A stretch of 64,000 nt of DNA from Artocarpus heterophyllus. Lineage: Eukaryota; Streptophyta; Magnoliopsida; Rosales; Moraceae. Location: assembly GCA_025403435.1 (NCBI GenBank), contig CM046345.1:20902117-20966116 (forward strand), read 5' to 3'. Numbering within the stretch: position 1 is the first letter of the stretch; each line of letters begins with the position of its first letter. Below, one piece after another: positions 38,142 to 49,731 of this stretch. The notes under the pieces are model-generated. The model was not told the origin of the DNA and made no database searches. It saw nothing but the letters and a program-made list of their open reading frames with translations. Both the position numbers and the translations under genes were made by a program.

Positions 38142-39040
38142 GCGTTTGAAACTGAAACAAAATAGTAAATAAGGGAGCAGAATAGGACATTCTAAAAAGA
38201 TAAGGATCAAAATGGGATTGAAGGACCATTTAAAGGGTTAATCCCACTTTATATTTGTGGGGTTTAGTTTTGGTTGCTCAATATTACCCCTTGATTAAGT
38301 TTTGCTTTAAAAAAATTGAAACCAAAAATTTAACGCATCTTGGGTAAACCAGAAAAAAGAAGTGAACCATCCTCACACTATAGCACGAATTGACTTTTTT
38401 ATTTGAAATATCCTAAAAAGAATTGTATATATGTCTAGAATGAGTATAAGAGATTTTTATATATCTCTCTGTGTGTGTGTGAATCTAGCATAAAATAATG
38501 CAATATCTAGGGTGAAACCATACTTTTTCATTTTTCTTCTTTTGCATTGGCACTTTTATGTCAAAGAGGTGTTATCTTTGGCTGGCCATTTACAAAATTC
38601 CCTCAACAATAATTCGTATAAGTCATTTAGTGAAATAAACCAATATTGCTGATGTTGTGGTCATTATACGTCATATTTGAGATTGGAATCGCAAACAGAA
38701 TTTTTAAAATTCTCACCCTTCATCTTAGGCTTGAATAAAAATCAACTCAAGATATAACTAATACTTTACTCTTAATAAATATGACCATCTCTAGTCGTAT
38801 TTTTTATATGATCTCATGTAAATAATGCGTTCTTAATTAAGATTGTACTCTTCGCTATTATCTAAAAAAGAATAAAGGAATATTATGCTACATTTATTAT
38901 GAACGTCGTGGCCTTGTGTATAGGTGGTCTTTAATTAGGCAAATGTAAATGTACTAAACATTTGTACTAAACTTTATTATGATGGTCATGGGCTTGTGTA
39001 TAGGTGCGTTCTATATATTGGTACTGCTCATTTAGGAAAA
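38142..39040. repeat. Dispersed repeat E, copy 1
   Basis: Matches 63082-64000 in the same orientation, beginning TAATGGAGCGTTTGAAACTG. It contains a GT microsatellite (about 38470-38481) and, near its end, a tandem pair of TTGTGTATAGGTG-containing segments. No known gene family is visible. Confidence 0.7.
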
Positions 39041-40582
39041 GGAAAATGTAATAGTGGTATTAACATATTCCCCCTATGAATACAAAGTTTGTTAAACATT
39101 AGATCTGAAATTTTCATTGTGATTGGATTAAGTTACAAAACTCAAATTATTTTCACTGATACTAATCTAAAATAAAATTGACTCTTAATATTGTCGTGCT
39201 ACCAAATAAAAAGACTAATATTTCTTTTCTAGTTGTATTTTCTATTTCAGTTCTTTTTATCTTATATTAGAGCTTAAACGGCACGTTTTAGCATTAATTA
39301 TTATTCTTCGTTATGATTCATACCCTCAATCATTTCTTTAGGGTTTGAGAGCATATAAATAAGCCCACTTTGTCCTCTAAGAGAAAAGCGAGGAGAAGAT
39401 CAACGTCGGCGCCTCTCTTCCTCTCTAGGTGCGTAATCGTCTATTCAATTTTCTATAACCAGGTAAATACAGTGGTATTCCCGAATTTTATTTAACTTCC
39501 ACTCGTTCTCATGTAATTCTATTTTCTAGTTCTTTGACTTTTGCTATGAAGACATGTTTGTTTTCTGATTCTTTTCATTTTTTCTCTTAAATATTGTAAT
39601 ATGCAAAATTTGTTCGTGTTTGTAAGTATATAGAGTTTTGCTCTGAACATTTCGTCATATCGATTGCTTTCAATTATTTGTCGTGCATTTTGCTTGGAAG
39701 AGAAGTAATTATTTTTAAAAAAAAAAAAGTTCACGGTTGGAAAATAATGAAAAGTGCTCTAATTAGGGATGTAAAAGGGTTAAGTGCGAGTAAAAGTGCC
39801 ATTCTACCTTGTAACCCTCTAATAGGTGCAAAAAGGACCGGAATACCAAAGTCAAGGACCGATTAATCCTCATCCTTAACCCTATTGCTGATTTACATAT
39901 CATAATTTAATTTATTCCTTAAATTTTGTATTGAAAATAAAATGTATATAAAAGACTATAACAAATAAGAAGAATTATACTTTTATTTGACGTCTCATGT
40001 TAGCAGTTCGGTTTTAATTTTGTACAAATGATAATGTCTCGGGCAAGGACTACATTTTTCCTGCTTGTTTTAGCTCATACCCAATATTCGAATTGACTTC
40101 ATAATGATCAATCCCTTTTATTCCAAAGGGATTTCTTCACATCTCCATTAATTATTTAGTTTTATGCTAATTGTTTTCTTTTTTCTCTTTCTGACAGTTC
40201 AAAAGTAACACGTGTCTTATTGTTACATATTTATGAATTTTGAAGATTTTGTATTAAGCTTTTAATTGGCACAATAAGTCCAACTTCCAAATATAATATT
40301 AACCTTTAATGCTACGATTTTGCGTATAGTGTTTGTCTATGAACTTTAAGTGAAAAATAAATAATGGTTTTATCTTGTTTGTGTAAAAACAATTAAAAAA
40401 ATAGCGCATATATAACTTTTATTGAGATTATGTTCATGTCCTATTGGTATGTTAGTTGACTGGTTTGGTGTTTTTTCTTTTTTTTTTCTTTCTGACCATA
40501 GGTTTGACAATATATGGGGCTTCAATACCACAGGGCGTTTTGACTATTGATTCAAACTACCACTTCGAATTAGAAATAGTGG
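39041..40582. repeat. Inverted copy of the duplicated intergenic block
   Basis: Reverse complement of about 23040-24540, including the conserved GGCGCC-containing segment near 39410 and AAATTAATG-type AT stretches. Short frames here are chance. Confidence 0.6.
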
Positions 40583-42113
40583 AACAATTCACATGTTGTG
40601 AGAGAAGACAATATATAATCTGTTTGGTTCATAGGTTTAAATAGAAATTTAAATTTTTGTGAGAGAAAATATTATAGCAAAATAGTTAAAATTATAATTC
40701 GAACCTATGAAACAAATGGGCCTATACTAAAACCGGCATAGATTGAAAATTTTTTAGTTCAAACAGATAACCAAGCATCATTGTGCATGACTATACGTCA
40801 AGTTGTTAAGCCTCTTAACCCTCACCAAAATACAATCTCAAAACATAAATATATGACATATTTTATCTAAATATTTCTTAAGTTCGATTTGATAAATAAA
40901 TATTATGTTATAATTTGAACCCAAAATCTTTTTTTCGGTAATAAGTGGGAATTCGAACCCAAATTCTTGTTGAGAAAAAAAAAAAAAGCAGCCATTTTAC
41001 CTGCCAAATGAGCAGTGGGTTTCTGTAAGTTGTTTCCATGCGGATTAAATCGAATACTATAGAAAAAAAGAAAATAGATGTCGCTTTTGTGCTTAAAGAC
41101 GTCTATTATTTGTCCATCCAAGACATCTTCAATGGATCTATTATATGGTCTTTGGCACTTACTAGAAAACCTTTGCTTGTCAAACTGACAAACATGTCTA
41201 TCAACTTTGGAAAGAAAAATCACATTGTACTAAAACCTAGACATCTACTTGTAGGATCCTCCACGCTCGACAACATGTCTTCTCCGCGTGGCATCTATTA
41301 GATGAGGATAGATTTAAAGAGTCCGTCAAGCATTGGAAGGACCTTGAATCTCTGACTCCATGCGCTTATTATCCTAGCAACATAAATAAATCCATTGGTA
41401 CTCATTGCAAGAATTTTGTTGAGCTCAAGTTCATATGCCCTTTGAACCTCGATCTTGTAAACGCCATGGTTACGTATCTCCCATAGCTCAAGGTCTTGTG
41501 CATGCTGTGCACAAGAATTTCAAGGCAGTGTTTGGTACATTTATTGAAAAACATGAACAACTTGGAGGTGCTGAATTTGTATAATTCCACCTTGGTGGGT
41601 GACTATATTAATTACGACATCTATAATATGATCCTAAAGTTGTGTCTTTCTTTCTTCTTATATGCTGCTTCATGGTTGCTAGACATGAGATTTCCAATTT
41701 CTTGGTAATTTGCTTATAAATTTTATACAAAAAGCTTGTTAAATAGTACTAAACAATGTGTGGCTATCTTAATTGTTATTTACAGGACTTTAAATATAGT
41801 TAACAGAAACTATTAATGGAGATCGCCAACGTCATGAAAGCACATATGGAAACATTGCAATGAAATCATTCCGACCACCTACAAAATTCCAAGTAATTAT
41901 TCTAACAAGCAAAAATGTCTATATTCTTTTTAGGTTTTATGTTGTTCTAGAAGCTTTTGTCAGTAATTGAACTTCCTATATTCACATCATAAATTGGAAT
42001 TACATGGCTAGCTTCCTTTCAAGAAAAAAAAATACTAATAACAATAGCAATGATAACAATATTGTTAGGTTTTCAAAATCATAAACTCATTGACTCATTA
42101 AAACGAATAGATT
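40583..42113 (+). repeat. Left arm of the F-box/LRR palindrome
   Basis: About 1.5 kb that reads in reverse complement at 42146-43609. It contains F-box/LRR-related sequence in plus orientation: a 41038-41301 frame (LVKLTNMSINFGKKNHIVLK) and LRR-like segments at about 41360-41700 (QCLVHLLKNMNNLEVLNLYN). Frames are interrupted, so no full protein is encoded. The outer end is a MITE remnant (about 40640-40727). Confidence 0.8.
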
Positions 42114-42145
42114 GTTGTTATTTTTGTTAACTTGTGCCTTACAAG

Positions 42146-43609
42146 AATCTATTTGTTTTAGCGAGTCAATGAGTTTATAATTTTGAAAAGCTAACAATAT
42201 CATCATCATTATTATTATTTGGATAGGAAGCTAGCCATGTATTACTGACAAAAGCTCCTAGAACAACATAAAACCTAACAAGAATATAGACATTTTTGCT
42301 TGTTAGAATAATTACTTGGAATTTTGTAGGTGATCGGAATGATTTCATTGCAACGTTTCCATATGTGCTTCCATAACGTTGGCGATCTCCATTAATAGTT
42401 TCTGCTAACTATATTTTAAAGTCCTGTAAATAACGATTAAAATAGCCACACATCGTTTACTACTATTTAACATGCCTTTTGTATATAATACATAAGCAAA
42501 TTACCAAGAAACTAGAAATCTCATGTCTAGCAACCATGAAGCAGCATATAAGAAGAAAGAAAGACACAACTTTAGGATCATATTATAGATGTCGTAATAA
42601 ATACAGTCACCCACCAAGGTGATATTATACAAATTCACCACCTCCAAGTTGTTCATGTTTTTCAATAAATGTACCAGACACTGCCTTGAAATTCTTGTGC
42701 ACAGTATGCACAAGACCTTGAGCTGTGGGAGATGCATAACCATGGCGTTTACAAGATCGAGGTTCAGAGGGCATATGAACTTGAGCTCAACAAAGTTCTT
42801 GCAATGAGTACCAATGGATTTAATCATGTTGCTAGGATAATAAGCGCATGGAGTCAAAGATTCAAGGTCCTTCCAATGCTTGACGGACTCTTTAAATCTA
42901 TCCTCATCTAATAGATGCCACGCGGATAAGACATGTTGTCGGGCGTTGAGGCTCCTACAAGTAGATGTCTAGGTTTTAGTACAATGTGATTTTTCTTGCC
43001 AAAGCTAATAGACATGTTTGTCAGTTTGACAAGCAAAGGTTTTCTAGTAGGTGCCCAGCAACATATAATAGATCCATTGAAGATGTCTTGGATGGACAAA
43101 TAATAAATGTCTTTAAGAACAAAGGTGACACCTATTTTCCTTTTCTATAGTATTCAATTTAATTCGCATGGAATTAACTTTTAAAAACCCCCTGCTCATT
43201 TGGCATGTGAAAGGGTTGTACCTTTTTCTCGATAAAATTTTAGATTTGAATTCCACTTATTACCAAAAAAAGATTTTTGGTTCAAATTATAATATAACAT
43301 TTATTTACTAAAACGAACTTAAAAAGTATTTAGATAAAATATGTGTACATATTTATGTATTGAGATTGTATTTTGGTGATGGTTAAGAGGCTTAACAACT
43401 TGTCATGTAGTCATGGGCAATGATGCTTGGCTTACTGGTTTGAACTGGAAAAATTCCAATCCATAACGGTTTTATTATAGGCCTATTTGTTTCATAAGTT
43501 CGAACCATTTTTCTACAGTATTTTATCTCACAAAAATTAAATTTTTTGTTCAAACTTGTGAACCAAACAGGTCATATATTGTCTTTTCTTACAACATTTG
43601 AATTCCTAC
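42146..43609 (-). repeat. Right arm of the F-box/LRR palindrome
   Basis: Inverse of the left arm across a 32-nt centre (42114-42145). The minus strand has a 118-codon open stretch (42501-42857) reading NMIKSIGTHCKNFVELKF, HLPQLKVLCILCTRISRQC and NNLEVVNLYNITLVGD. An upstream in-phase-broken stretch lies at 42908-43099. This is the best preserved F-box/LRR copy in the window but it is still a partial gene without an F-box motif. Confidence 0.8.
43477..43560. mobile_element. Short MITE at the outer end of the right arm
   Basis: 84 bp. GGCCTATTTGTTTCATAAG at the left pairs with GACCTGTTTGGTTCACAAG from the right, with ATA on both sides. Related copies lie at about 40640-40727 (the other arm), 22915-23030 and 58350-58450. 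Confidence 0.55.
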
Positions 43610-43650
43610 ATCTTATTTGAGATGCATGTACTCTTTTTATAGATATATGA

Positions 43651-44210
43651 ATGTTTTCATGGGTTATGTGAAGAACTGAAATAGACTGGAAAGATATATC
43701 ACGGAAAGTTACATTTTAGAGAAATCGGTTGAATTTTATTCCAAGTGCTTGTTTTATGCGGAACCAATAGGGATGCCAAATAAAATAAACATTGAGCCTA
43801 CAAGACTATCTACTGGCAATCATTCAATGGAAAAATAAAGAGGAATGGGAGCAAGCTTGTCTTTACGTCTTGCATAATGCTTATGAAGTGAAGCCTTTCA
43901 TTAAAGTTCACATGAAGGAATTAAAAGAGGCAAACCTGAAAAAGCAAGAAATGAGAAGTGATTACAAGATAAACATAATTGGACCTTTTGGGAGTGGATT
44001 AGAGAACTCACATATGCAACGTATTCCGTATCACAAGATAGAACTGTCTTGCAAGACTTAGTGAACCTAGCTAGAAGACCGTCGACGATAATTACAAGGT
44101 ATATATCATATTCTATAAATGATTACACTTTCTACATTCACGAAAGAGATGAGAAACATCCCATCTAAAATAGTAGTTTGACTCTTCATGTCGAAGTTAT
44201 GCATATTTCC
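43651..44210 (+). pseudogene. CACTA (En/Spm) transposase fragment, DUF4218/DUF4216 region
   Basis: Across changing frames it reads GYVKN, then LERYITESYILEKSVEFY, AEPIGMP, EWEQACLYVLHNAYEVKPFI (43792-44061 frame), TFWEWIRELTYATYSV, LVNLARRPSTIIT and DYTFYIHERDEK. These are the conserved steps of the DUF4218 C-terminus and following DUF4216 start in plant CACTA TNP2-like proteins. At least two frameshifts and a stop are present. It belongs to a different clade from the CACTA at 52 kb. It begins right at the outer end of the F-box palindrome. Confidence 0.75.
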
Positions 44211-44435
44211 CCCAAAATGAAGTTTGCATGTAGTGCTAGGTGTTTATTGAACATCTGCTAGCTACGTTTACATTAGGTTTGTAATATTTCCTTTTTCACT
44301 TTTATCAACGTAATTTGTATGATTGGTTTTTCCCCTAAAAAGTAGAATTATAAATAAATTTAATTCTTGGATGAAAGAAAAAATTCCTCATTTTATTCTA
44401 TTAATGCAATTTTCATTTATATAATGGATTGCGAG

Positions 44436-44611
44436 CTATTGTGAGATTGGTAAAAATGGATTGCGACATATCATCTTATGTCGAGTCATACTAGCAAACT
44501 TAGATGTTATTAAACATGGAAGTAGACAGTTCCATCCCAGTTCTTTGCATTTTGATACTGGAGTAGATGATCCCCATATTTCCCCAAAATATGTGGTCAC
44601 TTTTAAGATGT
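44436..44611 (+). pseudogene. SRO/RCD1-like PARP-domain exon fragment
   Basis: Reads YCEIGKNGLRHIILCRVILA, then HGSRQFHPSSLHFDTGVDD, then PKYVVTFKM, matching exon 2 of the intact gene. It lacks the segment equivalent to LQNPRHYIVWNFNSN, an internal deletion. Orientation is opposite to the intact gene 1.4 kb away. No other SRO exon is contiguous. A CACTA transposase fragment ends about 220 bp upstream, so capture or shared rearrangement is possible. Confidence 0.75.
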
Positions 44612-44639
44612 AAAGAAAGGTGATATAATAAGCCTCCTT

Positions 44640-45866
44640 AAGTGTCCTCTTATTTGTTTTATCATAGATTTTATCATACTTTCGGAGATTTTATCATACT
44701 ACCAAGCGGTTATGTTTCTTTAGCTTCTTCCTTTTTTATTCATATGTATATCTTGAGAATGATTCTCAATTAATGGTTTTTTTCTCCCTATAAATTGCCC
44801 TTTATCCAAATATGGACTTAGATCTCTGTCTAAAAATGGTCTTAATCTGTGTCCAACCAATGAAAAGAAGCCATGTCAATTAATGAGCTTTAAATAAAAG
44901 ATGACAACAAAGGTCACTCTCTCCCTTTTTTTTTTCCTTTGGCTGAGAAAAGAAAAGGCCGTCTTCGTTTCAAAAAGGCAACGACAATTCTAATTATGAG
45001 AAGAAAACAAAAAATCACAACTCCCATAGATGGTGATGTTCTTGAACGTTATATTGCCAGCCGAGGATAAAGTGCGGAGAAAATTGTAACAACATCCACA
45101 AGCATGCCCATTCCAAATTCACGACATATATAGTCTTAAAGTCCACCCTTATGCTTTGGCACTTTTAGTTTTTGTTTGTGCTTGTGCCTGCAAAAATGTT
45201 CAAAAGAATTTATTCCCATTTAAATATAAGCACATATGATTCCTCAAACAATGGACGGTACAACATCAATCCAATTTTCATACAATGGATGGTACAACAT
45301 CAATGCAATTTTCATACAATCTTTTGACAACTTCTGTTCTATAAATTAATGTTGTGGTCAACCTAATTGAGAGTTCTGTAAAGGGGGAGAGTGTGCAAAT
45401 TACCACTCACACTGGGTAGCCATAAGAAAAGAATTGCTCTGCAATAATTAACAAGAGTTGTGATAATAATGAAAATTAATTACTAGTGGAAAATTGCAGG
45501 CCATCTACTAAGTCTTATAGGTTTGGATAAAAAAAAAAAGGAAGTGAATTCAATTTAAAGTTACTCTATTCAAGCACAATCGTTGCAACGCTCAATCTAA
45601 ATTATAACACGCTCTTTTCAACTGCAATATGGAAAACATCAACAGATAATACTAGAAAACCAAATAAATAAATAAATAAATAATGCAACCTATATTTAAT
45701 TGAAGGAAAATAGATTGTGCGAATAAATTCTTTTTTATAAGGACCATAAAGTCACCAAATCTGAAGTTAAAGCTCCACAAGCTATCATAAAATATAAATA
45801 GAACTCACAAACAGACTAAATTAAACAAGTTTGTATCAAATATTTATATACACACGCAATGAATAT
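44640..45866. other. 3' flank of the intact SRO gene
   Basis: Non-coding. It matches, inverted, the flank of SRO copy C (33746-34430). It contains an AATA microsatellite (about 45663-45683) and a short tandem repeat of CAATGGAtGGTACAACATCA type (45249-45305). No gene seen. Confidence 0.55.
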
Positions 45867-48164
45867 TCAAACAAATAATTTGGTATCAAAGCAAACTTCT
45901 GCTTTGAGCCTTGACATTATAGACTTCAACAAAGCATCTCCCACTATTGACCTCAATAATTTGATAAAAGCATCATGTGTCATTCTCTTTGCCTGTAGAC
46001 AAGCTATCATTATGTACGGTAAAGTACATAAATATTAATTAGAAATGTTTCAGAGAAAAAAGGTTGTTGAGACTACCTGATATAGTTTATAAATTTCGTT
46101 AATTTTTTGCACGTCCCTCAAAGGAACTTCAGTTGAAATAGCATCAAATAACACAGGGAAAGGCATCCATGGAGTTTTGGGAAATCTAAAAGGGCTATGC
46201 ACTAGACAAGCACCATTTCCCTAAGATCATCCAAAACTGAAATTAGTTGACTACACTAGTGTTTGTTCATAACCACAAGCATCATAATAAAAGCAAATAG
46301 AATATATCTTTCTTCTTTATGAAAATAACAATCAGAAAAATATCTGTATATATATATATATATCGAACACTCACAGTTTCGCTTACGGAAGACCCTGCTT
46401 GCATTTGGCCTTGGACTGGGGAACACAATGGTGCTGTTGAGACATCAAAATTAACCTCGCTTTCACCCTCAAAGCCTATATGAAAATGAAGCATTGCAGA
46501 CTCATGAGTATTGGTAAAAGGGGGAAAAAAACTCAACAACATGATTCATGCAATATTGGCAAAAAGGAAAGTTAAAATCTAAGAACTTTGATCAAATGTA
46601 AGCAAAAAAATTGAGATCTAAAGGAGACATGTTATATCACCTTTATTCATACTATGGGATGTCAACTTAAAAGTGACCACATATTCTGGGTTAATATGGG
46701 TATTGCTATTAAAATTCCATACAATATAATGTCTGGGATTCTGAAGATCATCAACTCCCGTATCACAATCCAATGAACCAGGATGAAATTGTCTACTTCC
46801 ACATTTAATGACTTCTAAGCTTCCTAGTATGACTCGACATAAGATCATATGCCGCAATCCATTACTACCAACCTCACAAGAGTTTGCACTGCACCAAAAA
46901 TAAATAAATAAATAAAGATGCTTAAATATATACTAAAAATTTGTTGGATAAAACAAAAATTACAATAGAACAAAATGAGGAGTTTTTTTATCGACCAAAA
47001 TTTAAATTACGTTACAAATCTACTTTTCATGAGAAAAAACTCAATAATACATATCATGTTGATAAAATTGGAAAATAGACATTAAAACCTGATATGAGCG
47101 TAGCTAGCAGATGTCAAATGAACACCCACACTATATGTAGAGTTCATTGATGTGGCCCCACAATGACCAAGCCCATACTTGTTGATTTTAGTAATCTCTT
47201 GTGCTGAAGAAGCAAGCCAGGCATATTGGACATTTGCATTGCCACGGTAGGCTCGAGTAATTTCAATTTGCGTTTTGAATAGCTCCAAGCGATTTTGAAG
47301 AATAGGGCTAGAGCATCGATATACACTAAGAATTTCTAGATTCGGCCCAAAAGGACTCATTCCCTCAAGAAACATCCTTCTCACATCATCAATATCTAAC
47401 TCTCCATTATTAGACTCATTCTGTATCTCTTGCCCGTCCAGAATTGGTAAACTAGCCGTAAACTCAGGCTGTCTATTGGAATTATCCTCAACTCTTGTAG
47501 CTTCAGGATTACTATCAAGTCTTTGACCATTTTGGACCCTTTCAACAAGAGTATTTGATCTTTCTTTATGTTCTTCTGATGATTTCACCAATCCATTTAC
47601 GTCAATCTCTATTTGCAGCTTAATTTCACGAGGCTCAACAAAGAAGGCTTCCTTGTTCCTTCTGTACTCATATTGGCCATTCACATGTGATTCACTATTG
47701 ATGGTGTATATTTCTGGAAAGAAACATTTTCCTGCTTCATCAATCCAAGCAATAGGTTTTTGCAAGCCTGTTTCAAAGTCCAAAAAAAGCATACGTAGAA
47801 AGTCGAGCAAATAATGTTGACCATTCAATTTCACATCAACAGCTGTCTTCTGCTCTTGAAGATCTTTTTTCACCAAGTTTAACAGGCTCTCAGGAAAGTC
47901 AGTCCACTCTTCATTATCATAAAACATCAAACGCTTTGGCCTGGCACTTTTCTTAAATTTTGAGTAGCATTTGAGTAAAGATCTTCTGGATTGAGACTCA
48001 TTGCTCTGGCCATTCCGTTCTTCTACACGCTTGATAGAATTATCCATGGTGTGCACTGTATGGTTTGATGTAATGATGTATGCAGATTGATTTGAATTCC
48101 TGCTTTTCAAGTTGACCCTAATTTTCCCACCACCATCCACGGCCTCATCATTCCTCCGTTCCAT
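45867..48164 (-). CDS. RCD1/SRO-family protein (WWE, PARP-like, RST domains), intact five-exon gene
   Basis: Exons on the minus strand: 48164-47089, 46888-46641, 46475-46375, 46220-46077 and 45992-45867. All introns are GT-AG, phases agree, and the CDS is 1695 bp or 564 aa, close to Arabidopsis RCD1 and SRO1. Residues about 75-155 are a WWE domain (RLMFYDNEEWTDFPE and WIDEAGKCFFP). Residues about 258-440 are a PARP-like fold (DIDDVRRMFLEGM, GLRHMILCRVILG, PEYVVTFK). Residues about 490-560 are an RST domain (PWMPFPVLFDAI, DAFIKLLRSIVGD) split by the last intron. A basic stretch (KFKKSARPKR) before the WWE could be a nuclear signal. Family knowledge: RCD1/SRO proteins are nuclear, lack the catalytic H-Y-E triad, and bind transcription factors through RST in stress and redox signalling. 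I see no clear triad here, so enzyme activity is not expected. The start is the first ATG of a 358-codon open exon, just after a good 5'-UTR acceptor. The RCD1 versus SRO1 label is not resolved. Confidence 0.92.
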
Positions 48165-48181
48165 TGTTTTCTAACTTATAT

Positions 48182-49496
48182 CTGTCCACAAGTTGCAAAT
48201 AAAGGATTTAGTATAAAAAGAATAGTGACAATTTACTATATCATAATGATATTGCACCTTTAGTGACAATAAACAAATCTTAAAAAAAAATGTGTGACCT
48301 ATGAGAAAAATAATAAATTATGTCATATAAACTAACAAAATTAAAAAGAAAAAAATTGGGTTAAGTTTTCAACTAATGCACACAATTAATGTAAAGTTGT
48401 GTTTAGTGACTAATATAAGGAATTCTCAACTAAGAAGTTGTTGCTCATGGAAATGTTAAGGGAGGAACCATAATATGAATTCAATCATCCAATTCCTCTC
48501 ACTCCTGCAGAATGATCCTAAGTACAGATTGAGCAATATCACTCCATATTCAAGTTCTATACAAGCAAAAAAATTTGCATTTAGCCAGCTATAAAAATCT
48601 AAAACTTTAATAGTATACTTAGCATCTTGCAAAGCTTCACATCAGAGAGTAATAGTGATACAAAATTCAGTTATTTGAATTCTCTCTCCTCCAAAAAAAT
48701 CATAAGCCTATAAATTTAAAACCAAACTAACCACAAATAGATAAATATCAGTATTTAAAATCCGAGTAACTTTCTCAATCATTAAGCCGAAAATGAAAAA
48801 TGAAAAATGAACCAAGAGCTTAAAAGACACAAAACCAATAAAAACATAACTGAAATAGACGAAACAAAACAAAATTTCTTCCGAAAGCAAGAGAGGGACA
48901 ATTACACAAATTCAATTATCGGAATCCCTCTCTCTCCCATAGAAAGATCATAAGCAAACATTTACCAACATCAATGATATTACTCTATTTTCAAGTTCAC
49001 TTAACATGTCCTTTGCTTGGAAAAAGTAAGCTTCACATGAGGGAGTAATAATAATGCAACTCTCATTTTCTCCTTTTATCTCCCGCATAAAGATCAGAAG
49101 CCCAGAAACATAAAACTAAACTAACTGCACAGCATACAAAACGTCACTAATAAAAATGACAAATGAGAACGACATTAGTTCATTTTCAAATTCGGATTTA
49201 ATGTAATTCTCCAAAGACAGAACCAGAAGTTTAAAAGAACCAAAACCAGCAAAAGCAAATCTAAAATAGAGAAAACAAAAAAAAAAAAAAATTGCTTTCA
49301 AAAGTAAGAGAAGAATAAACCTTATGAAAAAAAAAAAAAAAGTGTGACTATTACCAACAATGAAGAAGAGAAATGAAAGTTTCTAGTTTGCCGAAAATTT
49401 TCACGAGAAGATTTTAAGAGCACTGAGTATGCAAAAACTTCAATATGGTGAAACTGTGGAGGAAATTTGAAGTGGAGAACTGACGGGGTTTGTATA
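48182..49496 (-). promoter_or_regulatory. SRO gene core promoter, 5'-UTR exon and 5'-UTR intron
   Basis: On the minus strand a TATA-like box (TATACAAA, 49489-49496) is followed by a pyrimidine-rich leader ending at a donor at 49355 (TTGTTG then GTAATAG). A matching acceptor (TGTGGACAG) lies at 48182-48184, leaving 17 untranslated bases before the ATG at 48164. The implied leader intron is about 1.17 kb. The leader is conserved in the copies at about 3010-3150 and 19190-19290, which supports an expressed leader rather than random sequence. The transcription start (about 49465) is inferred from TATA spacing. Confidence 0.6.
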
Positions 49497-49564
49497 GTAG
49501 TGGTTAGGTGGGGCACTATCTAGCACTGGGGTTTTTCTCTCCTCTTAGGTATTTCAACATGAAT

Positions 49565-49731
49565 GGGCCATTTGGAAGAAGCCATTGGAAAGAAAGCCTA
49601 AAACCAACAGTTTTAGTTTGAAATTTATAACATGTGAGAGCTCTACATTGTAACTTTTTATTATGACATGTGAGAGTTTTAAATTATTTACAAATGTAAC
49701 TGATGGTTAGAACCACTCTTTTAAACAGCCC
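49565..49731. mobile_element. MITE in the SRO proximal promoter
   Basis: About 167 bp bounded by GGGCCATTTGG and, on the other strand, GGGCTGTTTAAAAGAG, a Tourist/Harbinger-like terminal repeat style. It lies about 70 bp upstream of the TATA-like box of the intact SRO gene. The related copies at 2788-2940 and about 565-650 differ in internal length, as expected for a decaying insertion older than the duplications. No target duplication was resolved. Confidence 0.5.

Noticed and set aside
42501..43099. A functional F-box/LRR gene on the minus strand
   Set aside because: Only LRR-like segments in broken frames; no F-box motif and no start region; the sequence is one arm of a palindrome.
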